A DNA stretch of 64,000 bases from Anthopleura xanthogrammica (taxonomy: Eukaryota > Cnidaria > Anthozoa > Actiniaria > Actiniidae). Both the position numbers and the translations under genes were made by a program. The first letter of the stretch is position 1; every line of letters starts with the position of its first letter. This document shows positions 12,135 through 23,417 of the stretch, in pieces. The stretch lies in assembly GCA_964019055.1 (NCBI GenBank), contig OZ025206.1, positions 6,792,117 to 6,856,116 of the forward strand, written 5' to 3'. Under the pieces are notes generated by a model. That model was not told where the DNA came from. It made no database searches and worked only from the letters and a program-made list of their open reading frames with translations.

Positions 12135-13559
12135 CTAAACATCCTCAGGATGAAATACCTCGCTGATTGGGGGAATAGGAGTTTGTGGTGCGCGTATATA
12201 ACGACATTTTTCAGCCCGTCGATCCTGATACATCCATGATCTGTCTGTAAACACGTTTGCGTTAGGGCACGTGTGTATATTAACCACGCCTATGGATTTT
12301 TTACGTTCTGGAGGCGGCGCATGCGCAGTAGTAGAACCTGCTTTGGAAAACCCACTCATTGATATATCTGCAACTGTTGATCTTCTGTGAATTAGAAGAC
12401 TCGATGGTGAAATCTCAGGAACTGGTTTCTCGATGAACGCTTTGATTTTTGTAGGTAGCTCATTAGATTCTTTTTTCCAGGCTGTTATGTTTTTCTTGGT
12501 TAAGTTGTCTTCGGATTTAGATTGTGTTTCTTCGGGTTTAATCCAACACTTCACGGGTGATGAACAGTTATCTAAATCATGCCCACGTTCCTTGTCTTCG
12601 TGTTTAGATTTTGCAGACAAAGGTGGGAATATATTGGAGGAAAAGTATTTTTCCAAAATTTCATTGGTTGGGACTCTTGTGTCTGAGGGATGGCGATGGC
12701 CAACGCCGGTGTCGACCCAGGCCGTGGACGAAGCATATCCCGCGTCCATGCCACGATTTTGGTCGCTGCGTTTTTCACTTTTTTCTAAAGTCTCCACAGA
12801 ATGTATGTGAGGCGATGTTTTGTGTATCTCTTGAATCACGTGGTTTTCAAGATGAGCTACAACAGTTGTGACACCTTTATTCCCTTCGTGCGCCGATCCA
12901 GAAGTACTTGTTGACATCCCACCGACCGTGACGCGATTTTTGTTTTTTGGTATTGTGCTTGTTCTTAGTCTTGTACTTGACTTAACTCTAAGATCCTTGA
13001 TTTCTGAAGTCAGAGTACCTTGTTCAATATCTTTCTTCTTCTCATAATCTACCCCACGCAAATCCTTTGGAACTACTTCTCTTTTCTTAAGATAGCTCTG
13101 AGTCACTGAAGTAACGTTTGGTCCAATTCTGGGCATCATTGATGCACTCTTAGGTTCCCCTGCTACAGACCTGAATCCAATCCTACTTTTTATCTGAAGT
13201 TCTAATTCTCTTTGGATATTCTTTTCGTATATCTCTTGCTTCAGTTTTTCTAGCACCTCGTGTTTATTATAAGGTTTGTATTCCAGTTTCCAGCAATGAT
13301 ATTCAGTTTTACGGATCCTAGGCCTTCTTTCGCTAATCGGATGTGGAAGTTGTTGTGTTTGTTGATTGTTATCCATAGGATTAGATCCATTAGCAGAGGT
13401 ATTAAATCTTAACTTGTAGGATTTTTTCTTCCGTGTTTGGTCGACTCCTTTAGCAGTCTTTCTGTCGTTCTCTGACTCATCTTTCACTGCAATGCTTTGC
13501 TCTTCAATAACATTCAATGAATGTTTCATTTTTACAGACTCCATATGATGTGAACTCAA
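12135..13559 (-). CDS. Uncharacterised 474-residue single-exon protein
   Basis: I do not recognise this protein. It is an uninterrupted frame of 475 codons on the minus strand. The composition is strongly polar and low in hydrophobics, with no signal peptide or membrane helix. Basic clusters occur near 38-50 (RKKKSYKLRF) and 76-86 (RRPRIRKT). Residues 87-125 look ordered and helical (YHCWKLEYKPYNKHEVLEKL and a charged helix), the middle is Ser/Thr-rich and probably disordered, and the last 45 residues form a compact aromatic and proline-rich block (DRSWMYQDRR, RAPQTPIPPISEVF) that looks like a conserved motif. Met 6 or Met 11 could also be the start. Length, codon regularity and the structured ends argue for a real gene; it converges with CCDC51. 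Function is unknown. Confidence 0.7.
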   Translation of the reverse strand: MSSHHMESVKMKHSLNVIEEQSIAVKDESENDRKTAKGVDQTRKKKSYKLRFNTSANGSNPMDNNQQTQQLPHPISERRPRIRKTEYHCWKLEYKPYNKHEVLEKLKQEIYEKNIQRELELQIKSRIGFRSVAGEPKSASMMPRIGPNVTSVTQSYLKKREVVPKDLRGVDYEKKKDIEQGTLTSEIKDLRVKSSTRLRTSTIPKNKNRVTVGGMSTSTSGSAHEGNKGVTTVVAHLENHVIQEIHKTSPHIHSVETLEKSEKRSDQNRGMDAGYASSTAWVDTGVGHRHPSDTRVPTNEILEKYFSSNIFPPLSAKSKHEDKERGHDLDNCSSPVKCWIKPEETQSKSEDNLTKKNITAWKKESNELPTKIKAFIEKPVPEISPSSLLIHRRSTVADISMSGFSKAGSTTAHAPPPERKKSIGVVNIHTCPNANVFTDRSWMYQDRRAEKCRYIRAPQTPIPPISEVFHPEDV

Positions 13560-15075
13560 CTCTTCACATTAATGATCTGCGCCAGTAAATTCCGTGTGTG
13601 TCCAACGTAATACCTTTGTCAACTAATTCTGAATAGCTAAAGTTTTTTCATTGAAACAAGAGGAATCAGCTCTGAAACCTTTCGAGACGTTCACAGAGGT
13701 CCACAGAAACGTACTTTCAGCACTGAAATCTGGAGTTCAGCGAAATAACGCTCGTGGTGTTGTTCGAGTCCTGGTCCGGCAAATCTCTTCAAATAATTGC
13801 GTCAAAAACACTCATTTAGAGCCATCTTCAGCAAGGATTGTTTTGGCGTTATTTTCTCTCCAAGACCAAAATGTTTAGGAAACAACTTTTCCTATCTAAG
13901 CTTGATAACCGAATTAGAACTGTTGACGAAGGTTTCTGCTGGTGTTCTTCAGCGTAGAACAAACCGTATATACAGTTCCTACTTAACCTTTAACACGTTT
14001 ACTCGAATTACAGCCAAGCTATAGTCTACAAAAAGAAAGGTTACGGATACTTATGACAGATTTTCAATCAAATCCATAATACTTACCAAAATTTGTATTC
14101 AATAAAAGCATCCAACATCGTGGAGGAATTCACATAATTCGTTTTGCTTGATGCTTGCCATTGTTCAATTCGTTTACAAATGATCTTATATCTTTCACAG
14201 AAAAAACGACATTGTTTTATTTTTATTTTATTGAAGGTCAAATAAAAGGTTTTTATTTCTATTTTGGGTGATGAAGGCTAGTATAGGTTGGTGCAGGATA
14301 CAGACGGGTCCTCACTGATTGGCTGCCGAGCCGAGTAAATGGCCATATGCATTACGAATCACTTTTGAAGCACGAAGATTTAGTCATAGATTTTCGATAC
14401 ATACTACGTTCTGCACTGTACGTTTTTTACAAGATTCTGCACTGTACGAAAAATGATATTTTTAAGCCTGAATTTATAATAGAGTTCTGATTTAAACTAG
14501 ATTATTGTTCCATCAGTAATAATTAATAAATGCGCACTTTCAGGGTCATAGGAGCCAGGGGGGCTATGCATCCACCCGTACCCCTAACCCCCCCCCCCCC
14601 CCCCCCCCCCCAACTTTCCGTATAGTACTGTATAACGTAACATATGTAACTGACGGTAGATTATCATAGAGTAATTACGATACAAACTAGATTTTCCTAT
14701 AGATGCGGGAACTAAACAAGGTGGTATAGAAAGTCATCCAGTGCTCAACCACCGGTTCTTTGACTGTGCACTCAAGGTCGCTGCTTTTGAATTGGATGAG
14801 TTAGTTTATTTAAAATTATTTTTGTGCTACTTCATGGTTCTACAAAACGAAGTGCAACAGAGGGATAGAGATATAGACCCCTTGCAGCATGTCGGAATGC
14901 AGCTTAATTTGGAGGCAAAACAATAGGTTCCAACCCTCAGGAGATTGAAGTTCTTTTGTTTTTTCCTCCAAATTGAGCTGCTTTGACGTCAGGTGAAAAG
15001 GTTATATAGGGCGATAACCAGAGATGATGATGATGCTGATGATGCTGATGATGATGATGATGATGCTGCTGCTGA

Positions 15076-15106
<31 letters not shown>

Positions 15107-16150
15107 AATAAATGTTATCATTTAAATTATATTTCCTTCTTTTTGATTAACCGAGATAACTGCAAATTGTCTACATATAATGGTCTGCTCATGCGCAGTA
15201 ACGTGGCATCATGGCTCGCTTCCCTGAACTGTCAGAAAATGACTTGGCATGTTTGATGGACATACACTAGAGACTATTTGAATAATTTGAATAATAAAAC
15301 ACCTTGGACAATTATTCACATGTCTCTATCATTGCAAGCTCACCCTTCGTCTCACTTCGATGCAAAGGCACGACTACCTTTCAAGATGGTGCAGGGAACT
15401 GTGAAAGGGACTACTATAAGCCAGTTCAAAGTTTAAGAATCGTTTTCAGTGCGCATGCGATTTTATCCCGAATTTCTCACCTTCTTTTGTTTAATTAAAA
15501 ACAAAAGAAGGTTTAAACAAAAGAAGGTGAGAAATTCGGGATAAAATCGCATGCGCACTGAAAACGATTCTTTTAAGTTTAAAAACTTTGGAACTGGCTT
15601 ATTGATTGAACTCCGTTATCACAAATATCATGATATTTTAGTATCTCGCAAGCAATGAATTATTTTCCTCTGCCTTCGGTATCAGCAAATAATTGCTTGC
15701 TCGCAACTAACAAATCTGGATATTTTACTCAACCTTGTTCGGTAAAGCATATGAGAGCGTATGGTATGAACAGATCACACAACTACGATGGAGTAATACC
15801 ATACATGAAGAACTTTGAACGTTACTAAGAGGACCTTGAATTGGATTATGAGTCAACTATCACTCTTGCCCATGCCTTCATAACTTCAAGATTGGAGTTC
15901 TGCAATTCCTTGTTGTTTGCCCTCCCTGATTACGTAAGCGGGCGTTTCAGCTAATTCAGAACACTGCTGCTTGTTACTGCCACCATGCACCATTCGCTGA
16001 CGCTTTGGCCGTAATGTAGATTAAATTTTCATCCAAATACGTGTTTTCGTTAGGATTTTCCCAAATGTTTTTCTTCAAATTTGGAATACTGACAGCTTAT
16101 GTAATTCTTTATCAAAAACGAAAATAAAAAAAGGGGGGGTCATCGTTGTT
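13560..16150. other. Gene-poor spacer with simple repeats
   Basis: No convincing gene. It contains a C-homopolymer of about 22 at 14589-14610, a GAT/GCT trinucleotide array at 15024-15100, and the hairpin element listed separately. The first few hundred bases must hold the promoter of the upstream minus-strand gene. A 75-codon frame at 13651 has no supporting feature. Confidence 0.5.
15415..15603. mobile_element. Foldback MITE with arms of about 75 bp
   Basis: The left arm starts ATAAGCCAGTTCAAAGTTTA and the right arm ends with its near-exact inverse, GAACTGGCTTAT, at 15591-15602. The two arms pair almost completely around a loop of about 28 bp. There is no coding capacity. Such a perfect hairpin suggests a recent or conversion-maintained copy. 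Confidence 0.85.
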
Positions 16151-16380
16151 GTTCACGAGATATAGCCGAACGAAATCGTTTTCGCAACCAGCGTGACGGA
16201 GTTTGATCTTGAAAAACATAGGTCACTCTCGCGCGCTGTCACGCCATATGGGCAGAACACATGCGCACGAACAATGCCCGCGAACGTCCTTAATGATCAT
16301 TCATTTACTATTTTTGCCTCCTGTTTGCTTATCTTGCCCTATACATATGTTTCTGTCTTTTTTTCTTTCTTTCTTTCTTT

Positions 16381-16850
16381 TCAGTTAACATGGCCGTCAT
16401 CCATAAGATTATCTCTGTATTCTATCTATGAAAACTATAGCTTTGGTTGCATTCTCTTACCTACTGAGACCCTACTCTATCATAAAATGAGTAGGGTCTA
16501 GGTACGAGAATGTTTCGATTGGATTTTGAAATCCTGGGTGATAGTGGACGTAGTGCACTTGCCTCTCACCTCTTGTTTATAAAAACCGCTTTCGAATTAA
16601 TTCGATTCCTGAGTTTCAATATCACATGTAAGTAGAATTTGTAAGGTATCTCCCTTGACTCGAGAGTTTTTCTTCAGGTTCTCCGGTTTTCCTCCCTCCG
16701 CAAAACCCAACACGTTAATTTAAAGATTCCAATTCGATCTCAGTGTGAGTTGCCATGGCTTGACTTTAAAAAGCCCAGAGGCGAGATAAAATTGTTTTGT
16801 TTGATGTCTATTTCTTCACGTGCACAATGAGGGTTTATCAGGTCTTGCAT
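16381..16850 (+). pseudogene. Broken fragment of the cysteine-rich peptide gene (signal exon and intron 1)
   Basis: The sequence starts with the same splice acceptor and ATG as the intact copies (TTTTCAGTTAACATGGCCGT). It runs through only the first seven codons and then jumps, by a deletion of about 65 bp, into what is intron 1 in the intact copies. Intron 1 sequence including the SINE-like repeat continues to about 16850. There is no cysteine exon. It is an older partial duplicate of the locus. Confidence 0.8.
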
Positions 16851-16854
16851 GACA

Positions 16855-17130
16855 TTTTAAATTTTAATCCAACAAAAACAAAAATATGATATTTCAAAAG
16901 AGCATACCAAAGTTTGAAGTGGTTTTATTGAATAGCGCCGAAGATATCGGCAACCGAACTTGGTTGCCTAATTACAACTTGTAACGGCTTGCCAACCAAC
17001 ATATTTGAAAGAAATGTATGGGAAAATAAGTTGGTTGGCAAGCTGTTGCCAAAGTACCAACATATTTTCCCATAATGTTTTTGTAAAGGCAGCCTACCTC
17101 AGTATTTTCGTTTTTGTTGGATTAAAAAAA
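16855..17130. mobile_element. Inverted-repeat element, about 275 bp
   Basis: The ends are TTTTAATCCAACAAAAACAA and its inverse TCGTTTTTGTTGGATTAAAA. An inner hairpin pairs CTTGCCAACCAAC with GTTGGTTGGCAAG at about 16988-17043. No ORF. It directly abuts the broken peptide-gene fragment. Confidence 0.65.
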
Positions 17131-18040
17131 TCCGTTTTGGCTCGCATGGCTGTAAAGCACAGGTAGCCTAGCATAGAGTTAGTGGACTGTGACGTCATTA
17201 GCTTCAGTGAGTGATCTATTCAAATTTCATATGGTTTGAAAATATGCTTTCAGAAAGACTTTAATTATTTAATTAGTTTGAATAAAGTCTCTACAAGTGT
17301 TGTTTGGTAGTTGAGAAACACTTTGGTAATGAAATATTGGCATGAAATTGTGTTTTTGAGGGGTTTTGAGCCGTTTGAAAATTTTCTTCGCTCTCCCTAT
17401 GTATATATTATGAGAAGGTATGAAACAGCGCCTCCATTTTTTAACACCGACCCTTACTTTGAGCTCCATATCTCCAAAATTACAAAATTATCAGGAAAGT
17501 TAGCCCCAGAAATCGATTCTCCAATAAATTTCCTTTCTGTCCTCGTGATGCCGAGAAATAATTTTTTGAAATTCGAAAAGCAAACAGTGGATATGCGCGG
17601 AATTTCAACTAACTCTTCGGTGAAAAAGACAAAACACGAATTGGGGATTCTTAGTACAGATTGATCCTAATAAAATTCTTTAAAAATTCGTATCTCTCTA
17701 AAACGCCTGGATACCCATCTTTTTAGTGATGCTACCCATAATTAGAAAACAAAATTATGTTTCTGTAAATATTTTCTTGAAAAATAATTGAAACAAGGCG
17801 TGCATTTTTGCAATCATGTTGAGAGGGTTCAACGTACAAGGTGACCGCGGATTTTGACGTGAAACTTGAAAATCATTGTATTTTTTGCGATATAAATGGC
17901 ATTTATATTTCAAATTCCAAGAGAAATCCCTTCGTTTATCTTTAATAAACGTTTTAAAGCTAAAAACAGAAAACTGAAGGGAACGTCGATGCTTTAAATA
18001 ATGTTCTGCCTTGAACGAGCACAACCACGTTACTACGATT
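17131..18040. other. Spacer, no gene seen
   Basis: AT-rich sequence. A 117-codon frame at 17311 has no recognisable domain and no composition or context favouring coding. Nothing else can be named. Confidence 0.4.
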
Positions 18041-18044
18041 CTTA

Positions 18045-18570
18045 AAGTGCACATAACCTTTTTTCAATGCCTTCAATACTGATTCTACATGAAGTAAATA
18101 GTCGAATGGTAAGATATTTCTTGATCTGAGTGATGCGTCTTTAAGTTATGAAAGGTTCTTAACTCCAATATGTTAATGACTGTGACGTCTACTAAGGCTT
18201 CATTAAATATACAAAATTGATCTGGTTCACACAAACAGTATTTAAAAAGCAAAATTATTTTAATCATGGTTTACATAAAAGATATTTTAAATTTGTTTTC
18301 TCAAAACGGCCAGTTTACGTCTACTAAGGTATTTTAGTGTATTAAATTTGTTTTGACTAGTAATGCTAAACACTGGCCATTTTAAGAAAACGAATTTAAG
18401 ATATCTTTTACATAAACCACGATTTATATAATGATGCTTTTTAAATACTGTTTGTGTGAACAAGATCAATTTTGTATATTTAATGAAGGCTTACTAGAAG
18501 TCACAGTCATTAACATATTGGAAGTATAAACTTTCATACTGAAGGCATTGAAAAAAGGTTATTTCCACTT
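18045..18570. mobile_element. Long foldback element, copy 1 (arms about 240 bp)
   Basis: Left arm about 18057-18325 and right arm about 18365-18565 are inverted copies of each other. Shared blocks include ATTTAAAAAGCAAAATTATT with its divergent inverse, and CAAAATTGATCTGGTTCACA against TGTGAACAAGATCAATTTTG. Related palindromes occur at about 19735-20125, 31310-31970 and 47650-48330. There is no protein-coding capacity. Confidence 0.75.
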
Positions 18571-18577
18571 TAATTTT

Positions 18578-19020
18578 CTGCCAACTCTGTAGTTGCGGGT
18601 TGCCCGTTTTTCATTGCCGCCAGTCAAAAATATAAAAGTTACCGACTGATTAGTTTTGATTGACAGCAGCGAAACAAGCCGTTGAAATGTCTGAGTTCGC
18701 AGAATATTGAGAATCGCAGTAATAACACATTTTTCATGAATTTGTGCTGATATTCCCATCGAATTATGTCTTTTAGATAACTGGTGACCTCTAACTTTTT
18801 TAACAGATTTTGTAAGCCCTTTGATAGTTTAAGATAATTCATATGATTATCTTAAAATAAAATTGATTTTCAATTGGTAGACACCGTCTTTACTGCAATA
18901 TTCATAAACACGCGAACTCTGTAGGTGCGAGTTGCCCGTTGGAATTTTGTTTTTCACCGCCGCCAGTCAAAAATATAAAAGGTACCGACTGATTATTTTT
19001 AATCGATGAAAGCGAAAAAC
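18578..19020. repeat. Pair of direct repeats, about 105 bp each
   Basis: Blocks at about 18578-18690 and 18917-19020 share AACTCTGTAG, GCCGCCAGTCAAAAATATAAA and ACCGACTGATTA. They are separated by about 230 bp of unrelated sequence. Function unknown. Confidence 0.65.
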
Positions 19021-19136
19021 CAAATTTCAGCATGCAGCTCGCAGATACCGAGTTCGCATGTTTATGAAAATAGCAGTAAACAAGAAAAACTAATTTCTAT
19101 GATTCTACATGTGAAATACGTGCTTTGTCACCACCA

Positions 19137-19200
19137 TGTTCATAACTACGCGCTGGCGCCAGTTCAGATCGCATTGCAAATTTGTCATTTCGCTGCTGTC
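19137..19200 (-). pseudogene. Inverted fragment of peptide-gene exon 3 flank
   Basis: The sequence around AACTACGCGCTGGCGCCAGT is the inverse of the segment just downstream of the exon 3 stop codon in unit A (about 29395-29450). It shows a further, inverted, rearranged scrap of the peptide locus. Confidence 0.7.
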
Positions 19201-19552
19201 AGTCAAAGCCGTTCGGATTTTATTTAATGGAGTATTTGAATGAAAACTCGAAGAAATATGTCTTTATATAGAAAATTGAGACGGATGCTTTATTGTTTTT
19301 CAGTTAGTTTAGATGATCAGAATATCTTAGAATCCAAAAATTACTCGTTCATTTGGTTTTGCCATAATTAGAGCTTTGACGTTCTGTGCACGTGAGAATA
19401 ATTTCACTGTTATTATTCTCACATCTCCAAGCAAATAAATACGGTGGCCTCAAAGGGACATAGGTATAACTATTTTTGAGTCTGTTTCCTTTCACAAAAT
19501 ATTGTAATATTTTTCAGATTATATTATGAGCTTTCTAGATAAATTAACACAA

Positions 19553-19738
19553 AGTTGCTATTACGAAGTCTTCAGATATTATCACGAAGTTTTCACATAT
19601 TATTACAAAGTTTTTACATATTATGACGCAGTTTTCACATATTATTACGAAGTTTTCTCATATCATCACGAAGTTTTCACATATTATCACGAAATTATCA
19701 GATATTATCACGAAGTTTTCAGTTATTATCACGAAGTT
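19553..19738. repeat. 24-bp minisatellite, about eight units
   Basis: The unit consensus is close to TATTATCACGAA followed by GTTTTCACATAT. Because 24 is divisible by three it gives a repetitive frame (YYHEVFTY) within 19526-19924. I regard this as a non-coding minisatellite, because copies differ at all codon positions and the frame runs straight into the foldback element. Confidence 0.85.
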
Positions 19739-20204
19739 GAGTTGAGTGTTGCGTCTATAAGTTATAAAGGTTTATACTTCCAATATGTAAATGATGTGAC
19801 GTCTACTAAGGCATTATTAATTATTATTAATACAAAATTGATCTGGTTCACAAAAACAGAATTTAAAAAGCAAAATTATTTTAATCATGGTTTACATAAA
19901 AGATATTTTAAATTTGTTTTCTAAAAACGGCCAGTGTTTAGTATTACTAGTTATAACAAACACACTAAAATACCTTAGTAAACGTCAGAGTTCATAACAT
20001 ATTGGAAATATAAACCTTTATAACTTAGAGACGCATCACTCAAATCAAGAAATATTTTATCATTCAAATATTTACTTCATGTAGAATAAGTATTGAAGGC
20101 ATTCAAAAATGGTTATGTGCACTTTAAACACCTCTTTCTTTACACCTGACTGCTTTCATTCATTCGTTCGTTCAATTGTTCGTTTGTTCGTTTGTTCGTT
20201 AATT

Positions 20205-20500
20205 TATTCATTAATTCGAGAGTTCTTCTTCGGGTTCTCCAGTTTTCCACTCTCCGCAAAACCCAACACGTTAATTCAAAAATTCCAATTCGATCTCAGT
20301 GTAAGTTGCCATGGCTTGACGGCTTTAAAAAGCCCAGAGGCGAGATAAAACGGTTTTGTTTGATGTCTGTTTGTTTTCGTGCAAAATTAATACTCGAGTC
20401 AGAAACATTTCTAAAATCAAAAATCTAAAAAGTGTAGTTGTTTCCTTGAAATTCAAGTCTTTAGTTTTGAACCCGTTCAGTCAATACAGTGAAATCAGAA
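20205..20500 (+). pseudogene. Second broken fragment of the peptide locus (intron 1 only)
   Basis: From about 20215 the sequence matches intron 1 of the peptide genes (SINE-like part, then TTTTGTTTGATGTCTGTTTG and TTTAGTTTTGAACCCGTTCA). It stops just before the cysteine exon would begin. Neither coding exon is present. Confidence 0.75.
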
Positions 20501-20837
20501 ACTCATAATGTACTAGTCAAAGTAAACCCCCACCCCCCACCCCCCACCCCCCCACCCCCCAAATGGGGACAGGGTGGGGGCAATGTGGGGCTTGGGATCA
20601 CATTTGACAAGCAATGGTGCCCAAGGGGGTGGGGCATTAGGTCAAACTTTCCTGCATGATGACAAATGGACCTAACAGAAATCCAAAAACCTAACTTCAT
20701 AGTTCTTGTAGTTATTTCATGATCAATACAGTATCTTGGATACCGAAATGTATAGTTCCCAAATTTTTTCTGACAAAAAAACCTAAAAACCTATTGAACT
20801 TTAACTTGGAAAACATGCTGAATTGCGGGCATATGCG

Positions 20838-21046
20838 CCAATGGTTTTCGTTATTTCAACCAATATCAATGAAGATTAACACGGAACCAATGAAGTTCTT
20901 ATTTACCTGTCATGTGATTATTTCCACCAATCACTGACTGCCAACTAACGGAAAACATCCTTCGTTATGTAGATACAGCGTCATATATGGGTGATCAGCA
21001 AAGCCCTTATTCGTCAATCTTTGGCACCTTTTGGATCAACAACAAG
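20838..21046 (+). promoter_or_regulatory. Promoter and non-coding exon 1 of peptide gene copy A
   Basis: Four CCAAT boxes lie at 20838-20842, 20860-20864, 20887-20891 and 20927-20931, followed by a TATA-like TATATGG at 20984-20990. The presumed 5' UTR exon ends at 21046 (CAACAAG) before a strong GTAAG donor. The matching acceptor, CTTTTCAG, ends at 23412, five bases before the ATG. The same arrangement is conserved in units B and C, which supports function. The exact start site is inferred. Confidence 0.65.
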
Positions 21047-21217
21047 GTAAGAAGAAAATGGTGGAATTCATTGAATTAAGTTTATTTATTTATTTATTTC
21101 CCGACCCTTTTGCTGAGGATTAACGGTTGGTTTAGGTGAAATGTTAAGTTTTCACGTTCAATACTTCTTAGGAATGTGTGATCAGTTGAAATCACTCAAG
21201 AAATAATACTCGAGGAG

Positions 21218-21545
21218 CCTTGTGAGTTAGCTTCAGTTAGCCATGCCCTGACTTTGATCAGCCAAGAGGTTGTTTAGGGTTTGATCTGAGTTAACCGTGC
21301 CCTGACTTAGATCAGCCAAGAGGTTGTTTCAGGGTTTGATCTGATTTAGCCGTGCCCTGACTTAGATCAGCCCAGAGGTTGTTTCAGGGTTTGATCTGAG
21401 TTAGCCGTGCCCTGACTTAGATCAGCCCAGAGGTTGTTTCAGGGTTCGATCTGCAATGACTTAGACGTGCACTGACTTTGATAAGCCAAGAGGTTGTTTC
21501 AGGGTTCACTCTGTAAGTTAGCAGTGCCCTGACTTATACCCCATT
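21218..21545. repeat. Minisatellite of about 60-bp units (unit A)
   Basis: About five to six imperfect copies contain TTAGCCGTGCCCTGACTTAG, ATCAGCC, AGAGGTTG and CAGGGTT. It lies in the first intron of peptide gene A. Unit C has the same array at 49629-50025 with its own copy order; unit B has lost it. Confidence 0.85.
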
Positions 21546-21964
21546 CACACCGAACCTTTAAACTTGCTTAAAAACTTTTTAGTTAAACTAGTGCTCTTTT
21601 ATTCGTCACACAGCTCGAACGCCTAACTACCTTTCAAACCTTCTTTAACTCAGTAAACTACTTTGGCGAGATAATTCTTACCCTGTATAAAAATGGCTGC
21701 CGAACAACGAAGAAAATGCGATAGATAAATTAATAAATTACCTCGGTTAGTCGGTTTGAACGCCCGGGGGCTATAGATTAGCCAAGAGTTTGTTTCAGAG
21801 TTGAATAGTCTGTGAGTTAGCCGTGCCCTGACTTAGATTAGCCCAAGAGCTAATCTTGGCTAAGTTAGCCGCGGCTCTTTCTTGGCCGTGAAATTCAGCG
21901 TTTTTCTCCAAGCTCCACTACACGCTTGGAAAGAGGGAATCAAGAAAAGAAAGCAAGGAAAGAA

Positions 21965-21969
21965 GAGAG

Positions 21970-22008
<39 letters not shown>
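21965..22008. repeat. (GA)n microsatellite
   Basis: A GA run of about 20 units in the first intron of peptide gene A. Confidence 0.95.
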
Positions 22009-22012
<4 letters not shown>

Positions 22013-22578
22013 AACGATCTTTAGGATAATTTCCGGCTAACACTCCCTCTCCTTTTGGTGCTTTGATAATATCAAATTAAATATTTCAATATCTAGTCAG
22101 ATTATCTATCCTTTTTAATATTAATATTAATATCATATTAGACTAATAGATTATTCTAATATATAGATTTAGGCACTGTCTAAAAGCGGAGCTCCCAAGA
22201 ATAGTATCAAATATAGTGCTAAAAACGTGACAATTGTGTGACGCGGCATTACGCCGGTTACAGCGTTACCACTTTTGTTGATTTTACCAGAAGGAAAAAC
22301 TGAAAGAAAAGCCATTATTTTAAGCCTTCATAAGCATTAGAAAACTTATTCAATTCGAAGAAAAATAATTATAGATTATAGAGCATATGAACATATGTAA
22401 AGAACAAAGGATTTTATTCAGCAAATGTTAAGTTATACGATTTTTTTAGGTGGAAAGTGAACTACACTGAAAATTGTCGAAAAATATTATTCACTTGAAC
22501 TCCACATGCAACAAGAGACAGATTCATAAATGCAAGATAATAATTTTCTTTGTTAGTAATTGGTCTTTGAAAAGTTTT

Positions 22579-23333
22579 TTCGTTCGTTCGTTCGTTCGTT
22601 CGTTCGTTCGTTCGTTCGTTCGTTCGTTCGTTCGTTCGTTCGTTCGTTCGTTCGTTCGTTCGTTCGTTCGTTCGTTCGTTCGTTCGCTTGCTCGCTCACT
22701 CGTTCGTTCGTTCGTTCGTTCGTTCGTTCGTTCGTTCGTTCGTTCGTTCGTTCGTTCGTTCGTTCGTTCGTTCGTTCGTTCGTTTGTTCTTTCGTTCATT
22801 CGTTCAATTGTTTGTTCATTCGTTTGTTCGTTCGATCGATCGTTCGTTGGTTCATCCATCCATCCATCCATCCATCCATCCATCCATCCATCCATCCATC
22901 CATCCATCCATCCATCCATCCATCCATCCATCGATCCATCCATCCATCCATCCATCCATCCATCCATCCATCCATCCATCCATCCATCCATCCATCCATC
23001 CATCCATCCATCCATCCATCCATCCATCCATCCATCCATCCATCCATCCATCCATCCATCCATCCATCCATCCATCCATCCATCCATCCATCCATCCATC
23101 CATCCATCCATCCATCCATCCATCCATCCATCCATCCATCCATCCATCCATCCATCCATCCATCCATCCATCCATCCATCCATCCATCCATCCATCCATC
23201 CATCCATCCATCCATCCATCCATCCATCCATCCATCCATCCATCCATCCATCCATCCATCCATCCATCCATCCATCCATCCATCCATCCATCCATCCATC
23301 CATCCATCCATCCATCCATCCATCCATCCATCC
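22579..23333. repeat. Compound (TTCG)n then (ATCC)120 microsatellite
   Basis: A TTCG array with a few variants (22579-22850) passes into ATCC at 22854 and runs for 480 bp, 120 units, with one variant unit (ATCG) at 22930. It ends 79 bp before the 3' splice site of peptide gene A, so it lies in the 5' UTR intron. All six frames are open and encode only repeats; these are not genes. Confidence 0.98.
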
Positions 23334-23417
23334 ATTCATTATTATGCTTGAGCAATATATTTTGCTTGCTTGTTTGCTTAATAGCTTGCCCTATGTCTTG
23401 CTTTCTTTTCAGTTAAC

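Noticed and set aside
12433..12871. Plus-strand frames opposite the 474-codon gene
   Set aside because: They are shorter, overlapping shadows of the minus-strand gene.
21218..21545. CRISPR-like spacing of the about 60-bp repeats
   Set aside because: Units are contiguous and imperfect without unique spacers; the genome is animal. It is a minisatellite.
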